Shown here in pieces: positions 24,751 to 31,427 of a stretch of 46,651 nucleotides of DNA. The number at the start of each line of letters is the position of its first letter. Position 1 is the first letter of the stretch. The DNA lies in contig JAIDPA010000152.1 of assembly GCA_029062985.1 (NCBI GenBank), positions 1-46,651 on the forward strand. Direction: 5' to 3'. Source of the DNA: Muribaculaceae bacterium. Its GTDB lineage: Bacteria; Bacteroidota; Bacteroidia; Bacteroidales; Muribaculaceae. The position numbers and the translations under genes are program-made. A model generated the notes under the pieces. The model had not been told where the DNA came from. It worked only from the letters and a program-made list of their open reading frames with translations, and ran no database searches.

Positions 24751-27700
24751 TTAGATAGTTGCGGGCCAGATGCTTCGGCGTGTAATTTCATTATTCAAAT
24801 CAATACCACGTGGAGCACTGCCTGAAGTGGGAGCTTTATCGACATAAAGAGATATTTGATTATGCCTATCTATATTGATTGCCATCTCAAGGGTGTCTCT
24901 ACCTCCAAAAGAGGAGAGATTGAAAGTATTCATTTCCGAAATATACTCAAAGTCACCGTTTTTAATAGCATTTAGGGTCTCCTCCTGAGGAAGATATGAC
25001 TGAATTAGCTTAATATCTTCGGTATGACTCAATCCGGAAATGAGAATAGGAGGAAATTCCTTCGAAGAATTATCTGAGTTAAGAGGCATATCGTTATGCG
25101 AAGCAAGTTCGATATAATCCCATTCACCGCCAAGATGTCTGAAGGCGACCCCGAAAGAGGCATATAGTCTGCGAGAGCGGATATGAACTTTAGAATTGTT
25201 GGAATTATACGACCCGGCAAATTTAACGGCACCTTCAACAACAGCTGTCTTCTGCCGATCGTGTTCTCCATTTATATCCAAATCGATAAAACGGATACCT
25301 TCAGAATCAGAGGAAAATTCGTTCAATGACTTACTGAGAACTTCTTGTAAAGGCTGAAGTCTGACACTTCGACCAGAGAGTATCACAGAGTCAATATCCA
25401 TTTCTCCACCCAGATAGTTTCTCATGCTTTTCAGAACCTGAGTCGTCACCTGAAATAGATATTTCCTAAAATCCGGATGGTTGATAACATCTCTGATTTT
25501 AATTTCTATCTCCTCATCATTATATTCAAAATTGATGATCTTATCTTCATTTTCAATAGATAGCAATGGTTTAAGGGAATTCTTGACAAAGTCTTTAAGC
25601 ACAATACGTCCACGGGCGATACGGTCAGCATTCACACCTGCAGGGCGTTCTGTGTCGGCAAGATTCTTCGTGGCTTTTCCCCCGATTTTGGCAACGATCT
25701 TAGCCAAAATGAAATCGAGATAATTACCTGCTTTGCTAATACCGAGTTTACCTTTAATATCAAGAAGATAAGAATCTTTTTGTGGATTATAGGTTTTGGA
25801 AAGATATGTGAGGTCAAGAGTGCCGGCACCCATGTCGAAAACAAGTATGTTTTCAGGTTTCTTTATATCCCCTCCGGGATTATACTCACTCCAATGATCC
25901 ATATAATATGCGGCTACAGCATCACTTTCGCTCACGAATTGTAATTGCCCTTCGCGCAGATATCTGAAAGTGTCAGTAGCAATATTTCGTAATACTTTAA
26001 GATGATCAGGAGTGTATGAATTGGGATATGTGAGAACAAGTTTGTTTACACGTTCAATGTGAGGGATAAGCTTACTAAGATAATGACGGAATACAACTTT
26101 ATAAGCCTCATCGAAAAGATTATTGATTGAGGCAAGAGAGTTGGATTCATTATTTTCTTTAGCATCAGAAAGACGAACTTTTCCGAGATTTTCATTATCA
26201 TCTTTACGATAATACTCAAATGCATTATAGTCAGGATTATCAGGAAGATATTTATTCCCGACAAGAAGTTTCAGACAGGGTAGGATTCTCTGGTAGTTAC
26301 TCTTTGCAACATTATTGGTAGGCGCAAGACAAACAGCCGTTTTAGAATAATCCAATTGTTCCTGAGTCTGTTCTCCACATAACATTGAGATCGGATTTTC
26401 CGGATCAATTCCTGTCACGGTGTTTAAAAGAAGGTCTGAAGAAATAAAGACAGTATCTCTTTCAGTTTCATTCTCATTACCCTTCGTCCGGGGATACCAA
26501 TCTTTACTTGACTTCCCCAGTTGATTCAGAATATCTTTTCTCCGGGCATTAAGGTCAAGCAAATCTCCCTTATAAAGACTGACGATTGCACTTGAACCAT
26601 AGTCAACACAGAGCCACTCCGGGAAGGGTAGTATATACATTTCCCGAGATAGAACTATACGGAAAGTTTTACGCTCCACTTCTGACCGAGGTCTGTTATC
26701 ACTATTTTCGTAATAATCAATTTCGATAGAAGTCGAAACAGAGAAACGATATTGTCCTCCACTGTTTATGGAAAATATATCGGAAGGATTATACATCACT
26801 TTAAGTTTTTCCGGCACGGTGTCTCCATTAGGGATATCAATATATCCTCTTTCTTCAGTTATTTCATAGAAATCACCTTCAAGGGAAACAATCTTATTAA
26901 TATCGACAGGACGTCCATTAGCTCCGTATATATGAATTCCCTCTTGTTCAATGGAAGTAGATATGCGGGGAGTCATTATCCTCAGATAACCATCGCGGGT
27001 TGCATCTGTCGCTATATTATCAAGTTCGATTATTACCTCCTTACGAAAAGCCCCGCCGGGCGAAAAATCAAAAACAGGCAGTATTGAATTGTGACCGGAT
27101 GACAATGGATTACCATTCATTGTTACTCTTAGTTCAGTGCCCTGTGTATCTTTCATTAAGCGAATGGCTTTATTCTCCTGAAAAATATTAGGAATATCGG
27201 GTTGATAAGAGTAAGCCCAGCTGCCGTTGAAAAGAATTGAGAAAAAGTCATAAGGCTCGACCGGATTGGGAATGCCTGAAAAATTAATTTTAATTTCTTT
27301 TCTTAATGGTTTATAGTCTCCGTTACCATCTACTTGTATTGGGAGAGAACGCACTTCTTGCCGCATAATGTCATTCTTCCCGGATTCTGAAAAGAATATT
27401 CGTGGGGTTATTTCCCCGTTTTCATCTAAGAGAGGGGGCAGTTCCCTGCCTTTAGAATCCACTAAGGAGAGTGTCCCTTTAAAATTAATCTTAGGTGAAC
27501 GTTCAAACTTTTTAGGATTAAATATTTGAATAGCTCCAACTGACACGATTCTATCAGCCGGAAGATCTTTAAAATTAATTCTACGATGAGGAATAGAAAA
27601 CTCGACTTTTACGTCAGCTTTGATCTCTTTAAATTCTACATTGATTTTGAATTCTTGCGAGTCAAGTTCCTCTCCCTTTTTATTTAGGACAAAAGCTGTC

Positions 27701-28119
27701 CCGGTCACGGAATATTGATCTGATATTCCATTGTCGGCTTCACCTTGAATAACTTCACAGTCAGCAATAAGGGAGGGATTGAAATAAAGCTGAAAAGGAG
27801 TTCTCTCTTTTGTAAGTGTTACAGGAATGGGATTGTCAGTGAGTTCATGGCGTTGACCTTCCACAACAAGACTAAACAAATCGCGGGGAGTTATTCCGGA
27901 TTTGAGGATTAACGACTTTGAGCATTTAATGTCTCGAACTCCAATAGACACATCTTTCAAGGAACGTTTCATACTGATTCTTTTTAGTATGCGTCCCATC
28001 ATATTGTCGAAATCACGTGGAGGAAAATCAACGAAAAGTGATTCTGATATGGGAACCAAGCTTCGTTGAGATTCTTCTAAATCAATGATTACGCGTTCTT
28101 GAATTTTATCTTTTGACAT
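24751..28119 (-). CDS. Large actin/Hsp70-fold ATPase with beta-rich N-terminal domain (second of two)
   Basis: This 1122-residue protein has an N-terminal half (about 1-500) dominated by repeated beta-strand segments that look like several Ig-like or jelly-roll modules ('KINFKGTLSLVDSKGRELPP', 'IEIDYYENSDN'). An Hsp70-like ATPase domain follows: phosphate-1 'WLCVDYGSSAIVSLY' (about 503-517), 'FVSESDAVAAYYMDHW' comparable to the INEPTAAALAYG segment of Hsp70, phosphate-2 'ILVFDMGAGTLDLTYL' (about 758-770) and adenosine loop 'VILSGRSVRLQPLQEVL' (about 912-926). A C-terminal extension of about 150 residues ends the protein. In phosphate-1 the usual TT is replaced by SS. Architecture parallels 15642-19115, though the N-terminal domains look unrelated. 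Confidence 0.85.
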   Translation of the reverse strand: MSKDKIQERVIIDLEESQRSLVPISESLFVDFPPRDFDNMMGRILKRISMKRSLKDVSIGVRDIKCSKSLILKSGITPRDLFSLVVEGQRHELTDNPIPVTLTKERTPFQLYFNPSLIADCEVIQGEADNGISDQYSVTGTAFVLNKKGEELDSQEFKINVEFKEIKADVKVEFSIPHRRINFKDLPADRIVSVGAIQIFNPKKFERSPKINFKGTLSLVDSKGRELPPLLDENGEITPRIFFSESGKNDIMRQEVRSLPIQVDGNGDYKPLRKEIKINFSGIPNPVEPYDFFSILFNGSWAYSYQPDIPNIFQENKAIRLMKDTQGTELRVTMNGNPLSSGHNSILPVFDFSPGGAFRKEVIIELDNIATDATRDGYLRIMTPRISTSIEQEGIHIYGANGRPVDINKIVSLEGDFYEITEERGYIDIPNGDTVPEKLKVMYNPSDIFSINSGGQYRFSVSTSIEIDYYENSDNRPRSEVERKTFRIVLSREMYILPFPEWLCVDYGSSAIVSLYKGDLLDLNARRKDILNQLGKSSKDWYPRTKGNENETERDTVFISSDLLLNTVTGIDPENPISMLCGEQTQEQLDYSKTAVCLAPTNNVAKSNYQRILPCLKLLVGNKYLPDNPDYNAFEYYRKDDNENLGKVRLSDAKENNESNSLASINNLFDEAYKVVFRHYLSKLIPHIERVNKLVLTYPNSYTPDHLKVLRNIATDTFRYLREGQLQFVSESDAVAAYYMDHWSEYNPGGDIKKPENILVFDMGAGTLDLTYLSKTYNPQKDSYLLDIKGKLGISKAGNYLDFILAKIVAKIGGKATKNLADTERPAGVNADRIARGRIVLKDFVKNSLKPLLSIENEDKIINFEYNDEEIEIKIRDVINHPDFRKYLFQVTTQVLKSMRNYLGGEMDIDSVILSGRSVRLQPLQEVLSKSLNEFSSDSEGIRFIDLDINGEHDRQKTAVVEGAVKFAGSYNSNNSKVHIRSRRLYASFGVAFRHLGGEWDYIELASHNDMPLNSDNSSKEFPPILISGLSHTEDIKLIQSYLPQEETLNAIKNGDFEYISEMNTFNLSSFGGRDTLEMAINIDRHNQISLYVDKAPTSGSAPRGIDLNNEITRRSIWPATI

Positions 28120-28157
28120 AGTGTATATAAAGAGAAAGGGAGGTTTAAGTTATTAAT

Positions 28158-29450
28158 TCAGAGGTGCGTTATGCTAATGGTTTTGTCATCAGGAATATAT
28201 GTGGCAGTCTTTTTGAGCCATCGGTATGCAATGATCAAAATTATACCGATTGTAATGACAACTATAATAATATCCCAAATTATGACTGCGAGAAACGGGT
28301 TATTCGGAGCCCACCACCATAACCAATCTGAGAGGGGAATAAATCCTAAAATTTTAGAATCGTCACTCAATTTTACAATTTGGGAATTGCTTAGTCCCGT
28401 TTCGTATCGAGGATTATCGGGACTCAAGAGAATACCATTATACATACCATCGCGTAAGATGAGATTCATACGCATATTGATTGAATCTCCGGCTGATAGC
28501 TTTTGGGAAGAAATATGAAATTGTCCTTTAGCTTCAGGAGAGTTAACAAGGGTATCTCCGGCAGCATTCAGGAGAATAAATTTACTGATCTTATATTCTT
28601 CCGAAATAGGCTGAGCATCAATATCAAGCAGGAATCCTCCTCTTACTCTCTGTAGGGGAAGAGGAGATGGAAGAGTGGTGGCTGAATGGATGGATGGTTG
28701 AACTGATGGTATTAGTTCGTGCCATATAATTCTATATCCTCCATTAGGAGATAGCGGAGTCTCTCTGTTAGAGTCAAGAGTGATGAATTTAAATTTATTA
28801 TTGAATTGTCGCATATCTTCAAACACTTCAGATTCAATTTGATTGAACCGAGTGAAATTTGAAGAACCAGCAGTTGCGATATTTCTCCACTCTTTTGCAT
28901 AGTCATTATGACCCCCATTACTAATATCATCAGTAATGGTGAGGAGATAAGTATGATTTGCAACTGAATGTAAAGAATCGGAAGGAGTTTGTTTTAGAGC
29001 TGTTACTGAATAAGGTTTAGCAAGTATCTGGGCAGAAGCTGCAGGACCATTTTTTAAGTCCGGCTGCCCGAAGGGCCATGGGTTAAAGGCGGAAAACAGA
29101 TTTTCATTTTTTGCAATATGCCACTTCCATGTTTTTCTATCTTTAGTTGTATATGGACGTGCGAAGCGGTTCATATCAGGATAACCCATTTCAAGAGCAT
29201 ACCCAATTACGGATATATAATCAATGTCGGGGTTATACCCATGTTTAATTAGATCTTTTTCAATCTTTTTGAGAATAGTAGGGTTATTATAATAATCTTG
29301 ATATATACCGACATAAGGATCAAAAGAGATAATATAGTGATCGGGTAAGCGTGTAGACGCTTTGGCAGAATCTGAAGTAATTGCCAAGACGATTCCTATC
29401 AAAAGATAAAAGTAGATTTTCAAATTAGATGGGTATAGAAAATGGGACAT
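28158..29450 (-). CDS. Signal-peptide and C-terminal TM protein, possible degenerate vWA-like domain; first gene of the operon
   Basis: The 430-residue protein starts with a signal peptide ('IYFYLLIGIVLAITSDSAKAS'), has a large extracytoplasmic part and ends with a TM helix (about 388-410, 'AVIIWDIIIVVITIGIILIIAY') and a short basic cytoplasmic tail. Strands such as 'HYIISFDPYVGIYQDYY' and 'HTYLLTITDDIS' sit where the D-x-S-x-S and threonine/aspartate elements of a vWA domain would be, so a vWA-like fold with incomplete MIDAS is possible. A beta-sandwich-like region follows ('RGGFLLDIDAQPI', 'SINMRMNLILRDGMY'). It opens the operon, 38 bases before the first ATPase gene. No clear TAnnTTTG promoter box was found upstream. 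Identity of the domain is uncertain. Confidence 0.65.
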   Translation of the reverse strand: MSHFLYPSNLKIYFYLLIGIVLAITSDSAKASTRLPDHYIISFDPYVGIYQDYYNNPTILKKIEKDLIKHGYNPDIDYISVIGYALEMGYPDMNRFARPYTTKDRKTWKWHIAKNENLFSAFNPWPFGQPDLKNGPAASAQILAKPYSVTALKQTPSDSLHSVANHTYLLTITDDISNGGHNDYAKEWRNIATAGSSNFTRFNQIESEVFEDMRQFNNKFKFITLDSNRETPLSPNGGYRIIWHELIPSVQPSIHSATTLPSPLPLQRVRGGFLLDIDAQPISEEYKISKFILLNAAGDTLVNSPEAKGQFHISSQKLSAGDSINMRMNLILRDGMYNGILLSPDNPRYETGLSNSQIVKLSDDSKILGFIPLSDWLWWWAPNNPFLAVIIWDIIIVVITIGIILIIAYRWLKKTATYIPDDKTISITHL

Positions 29451-29667
29451 GACCGGGTAGATATAGCAATTCTCTTTATTAGAGTAATGATTATTTTCTT
29501 TTTGCCATCTTTAATAGGGGCAAGAAATGGAGAGGGGGTATGGTCTTATTGGGGGAGTTTTTTTGGCTCATTTGATGTTGGTAAGTAAATAGTGCCTTGG
29601 TCTTCCTCTCGTCGGCGTTAGGTCAGTGTAAAAGAAAAGCGTAGGAATCTGTATCTGTTGCCATCTT
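29451..29667. other. Spacer upstream of the 12-gene operon
   Basis: AT-rich sequence with a few homopolymer runs (for example the T-run near 29568). It must contain the operon's promoter on the minus strand, but no good match to TTTG-N19-21-TAnnTTTG was seen. No ORF is supported. Confidence 0.4.
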
Positions 29668-29859
29668 ACTTTCTGAGGCTTCTCGCATTGCCCTTTCCTG
29701 TCAGATGGCAACTCAGAAGCCCACGCCTATATGTAGTAATGCCATAAGGGTGACCTCTCTCGCGAGACATCAACCTTAGGCTATTATTACATAACCAGGG
29801 GCATCTACCGTTGCACAAGACTTGACAGGAAAAGAAATTTTGCGAGAATTTCAGAAAGT
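29668..29859 (+). ncRNA. ssrS: 6S-like RNA candidate (long rod hairpin, about 192 nt)
   Basis: The sequence folds into a long interrupted rod. The outer stem ACTTTCTGAGGCTTCTCGC pairs with GCGAGAATTTCAGAAAGT, a second stem CTTTCCTGTCA pairs with TGACAGGAAAAG, and a partly open middle contains GCAAC/GTTGC. The apical stem GTAGTAAT-GCC-ATAAGG pairs with CCTTA-GGC-TATTATTAC. Length and layout (closing stem, central bubble, terminal hairpin) match 6S RNA, and the closing stem resembles the E. coli one (CUCUGAG...UUCGC / GCG...CUCGGAGA). 6S RNA binds RNA polymerase and lowers housekeeping transcription in stationary phase. Strand is assigned from the closing-stem resemblance but is uncertain because a rod is similar on both strands. 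It is not part of any ORF. Confidence 0.6.
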
Positions 29860-30039
29860 CAAGAGTTCGCGCGGATAAACGCTTTTATGTATGTTTTATA
29901 TCCTTCCTCTACTCTCCCCATGCCGGGGCTTCTGAATAGCGGTCGGAGAGAGCAAATTTAGTAAATTTTTTGATTTGAAACAATTTTCAGATAAAAAATT
30001 TAAATGGATGGATAAAAACAGGTCAGGGACATGCGGTTT
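29860..30039. other. Spacer between RNA candidate and acidic microprotein gene
   Basis: No ORF or strong hairpin with a T-tract was found. The stretch includes an AT-rich run near 29960-30010, just downstream of the microprotein stop codon. Any terminator for the RNA candidate is not obvious. Confidence 0.35.
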
Positions 30040-30165
30040 TCAGTCGATGTTCCAGTAGGCGTCGGGGTCGCCATCGAAGATGGTGTCAATCTCATCGTCG
30101 GTGTAGCCTTCGATGTCGTGGGCATAGGAGCCGGAGTATTCGTCGTCGTAGTAGTCGTAGTGCAT
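30040..30165 (-). CDS. Acidic, tyrosine-rich 41-residue microprotein
   Basis: The reading frame ATG (30165) to TGA (30040) is too short for the ORF track but looks genuinely coding: almost every third codon position is C or G while the flanks are AT-rich. The peptide begins MHYDYYDDEYSGSYAHDIEG and ends DPDAYWNID; it has about 13 Asp/Glu, several Tyr and no Lys or Arg after the start. There is no signal peptide or TM segment. A segment 'GYTDDEIDTIFDGDPDAYW' may form an acidic helix. Highly acidic small proteins can mimic DNA or bind basic partners, but no function is assigned. The three palindromes at 30291-30371 lie upstream and could be its operators. Confidence 0.65.
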   Translation of the reverse strand: MHYDYYDDEYSGSYAHDIEGYTDDEIDTIFDGDPDAYWNID

Positions 30166-30290
30166 AATGTGTTTATTTTTTAGTTTATTTATCTTAGAAT
30201 ACCGGCAGGGAGGGAAAGGTAAACAACTTTTTTGACTTTTTTAGCGCACGCCATAGTTTTCCGGTGAGATGCAATAAAAAAATAAATTCA

Positions 30291-30371
30291 TCCCTTAGTG
30301 AGGGACGAATTTCGGTAAATTTTTCCCTTAGTAAGGGATGTTTTTTAGTAAAATACTCCCTCAGTGGGGGA
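30291..30371. repeat. Three palindromes (TCCCTYAGTRRGGGA) at exact 33-bp spacing
   Basis: Fifteen-base palindromes occur at 30291-30305 (TCCCTTAGTGAGGGA), 30324-30338 (TCCCTTAGTAAGGGA) and 30357-30371 (TCCCTCAGTGGGGGA), with a period of exactly 33 bp twice. The 18-bp spacers are mostly different apart from a shared GTAAA. The array lies between the 3' end of the glycosyltransferase gene and the upstream side of the acidic microprotein gene. Each is a 6-bp stem with AGT in the centre. An operator array is my preferred reading; tandem weak terminators are possible, since the second copy is followed by a T-run on the plus strand. Confidence 0.8.
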
Positions 30372-30381
30372 GAAATGGAGA

Positions 30382-31344
30382 TTAATCCCAGAGGAGGTAG
30401 GCGGCGCGTCCTCCGAGGCGGGTGTAGTGGTAGATGAGGCGGAGACGAAGGCGGTCGTTTTTTGAAATTTTAGGCTCGAGGCTCAAGGCTTGAGGCTCAA
30501 GGGATTGGGAGGGGGAGATAGCAAGCCATGGCTTGCTACACGGAACCACACCTTCGGCAGCGTAGAGGGCTGCGAGGTTAACGCGGCGGTAGAGGAGCAT
30601 GCGGAGGATACGGGTGCGGAGCGGGTCGGGGAGTGTGGAGGCGTGTTGCTCCATTTTCTCTATCGCTTTTTCCCATTCTCCGGCGCGGGAGTGGAAGTCG
30701 GTGCCGGTGATTGATTCCCGTTGGGGATAGATGTGAACGAGGGTGCGGAAGATACCTTTAAGGTTGGGACGGGCTGTCAGGAGGCGTAACCCGAGTTCCC
30801 AGTCGTCCCAGCAGGGGAGATTTTCATCCCATCCTCCTATGCGGCGGATAAAGTCGGTTCGCAGGGCGTATGACACGGTGCAGAACACGCCGTTGTAGAT
30901 ATGGCGCTTGATGAGGTCGAAGCGAGCGAAACGTTTGGGAATCACCTCCTCACGGAAATTGACTACTGCAGTACGCCAGTAGATAAGGTCGAGCTTTGGA
31001 TTCTTTTTTGCTTCTTCCATGACGGAGAGTATAAGCTCCGGGCGCATACGGTCGTCAGAATCGAAGAAGAGCATCCAGTTGGTGTCGACAGCCTGGAGTC
31101 CGCAGTTACGGGCAGCGGCAGCCCCGGGTTTTTCTTCAGAGAGGAGAAGGAGAGAGAGCTCGGGATCAGAATTTTTGCTGCGCCATTCTTCTATGACATC
31201 ACGGGTGTTGTCGGTTGAATTGTTGTCAACGACAATTATTCGTATCGGGCGATATGACTGGCTGCGCACGCTGTCGAGACAGCGTGTGATGAGGTCAGGA
31301 CGGTTTTTGACCGGTATTACGACTGAGAAGGGTGGGTTAGGCAT
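30382..31344 (-). CDS. Family 2 glycosyltransferase, last gene of the type IX secretion operon
   Basis: This is a GT-A fold glycosyltransferase. It begins 'MPNPPFSVVIPVKNRPDLI', contains 'IIVVDNNSTDNTRDVI', 'GAAAARNCGL' and the metal-binding 'MLFFDSDDRMRPEL' (DxD-type), and later 'GGWDENLPCWDDWELGLRLL', typical of the GT2 acceptor region. The start at 31344 is preferred over 31365 because the extra residues would come from a repeat tract. Near the C-terminus the segment 'SQSLEPQALSLEPKISK' is encoded by the same heptamer-like repeat found between other genes, plus a 20-bp palindrome, suggesting an in-frame repeat insertion. It probably glycosylates a surface polysaccharide, A-LPS anchor or secreted protein; the exact substrate is unknown. 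Confidence 0.9.
   Translation of the reverse strand: MPNPPFSVVIPVKNRPDLITRCLDSVRSQSYRPIRIIVVDNNSTDNTRDVIEEWRSKNSDPELSLLLLSEEKPGAAAARNCGLQAVDTNWMLFFDSDDRMRPELILSVMEEAKKNPKLDLIYWRTAVVNFREEVIPKRFARFDLIKRHIYNGVFCTVSYALRTDFIRRIGGWDENLPCWDDWELGLRLLTARPNLKGIFRTLVHIYPQRESITGTDFHSRAGEWEKAIEKMEQHASTLPDPLRTRILRMLLYRRVNLAALYAAEGVVPCSKPWLAISPSQSLEPQALSLEPKISKNDRLRLRLIYHYTRLGGRAAYLLWD
30471..30538. repeat. Heptamer repeat and 20-bp palindrome inside the GT2 coding region
   Basis: TAGGCTCGAGGCTCAAGGCT and following copies (30471-30503) repeat the intergenic heptamer family. TAGCAAGCCATGGCTTGCTA at 30519-30538 is a perfect palindrome. Both lie in frame inside the C-terminal part of the glycosyltransferase gene. 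Confidence 0.75.
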
Positions 31345-31420
31345 TAGGCAGGAGGCTTTTGGCATTAGGCTTTAGGCATTAGGCTCAAGGCTATTATCTA
31401 CAGCCTACAGCCTACAGCCT
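31337..31420. repeat. Heptamer-type tandem repeats between GT2 and gldN
   Basis: TTAGGCATTAGGC, TTTAGGCATTAGGCTCAAGGC and CTACAGCC copies run head to tail at roughly 7-bp period. The same family occurs at 30471, 34220 and 38477, always between or inside genes of this region. Confidence 0.75.
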
Positions 31421-31427
31421 ATATGTT

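Larger units (their letters stand above)
11646..29450 (-). other. Twelve-gene operon: actin-like ATPases, tubulin-like GTPase, coiled-coil, vWA and protease genes
   Basis: All twelve genes are on the minus strand. Junctions in transcription order are, in bases: 38, 24, 13, 20, 16, 6, 10 and 23 gaps, one further short gap or overlap, then overlaps of 8, 14 and 17 toward the 3' end. No terminator-like hairpin or convincing internal promoter was seen. The block is visibly AT-richer than the T9SS and dgt genes. Predicted compartments span cytoplasm (two Hsp70/actin-fold ATPases, tubulin-like GTPase, coiled-coil protein), inner membrane and periplasm or outer membrane (vWA lipoprotein, TM proteins, protease). 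One assembled envelope-linked machine is the simplest reading. The individual entries give the evidence. Confidence 0.75.

Noticed and set aside
30291-30371. Possible CRISPR array or tandem terminators
   Set aside because: Units are 15-bp palindromes with 18-bp AT-rich spacers and no cas genes; only the middle copy has a T-run, so terminator function for all three is not supported.
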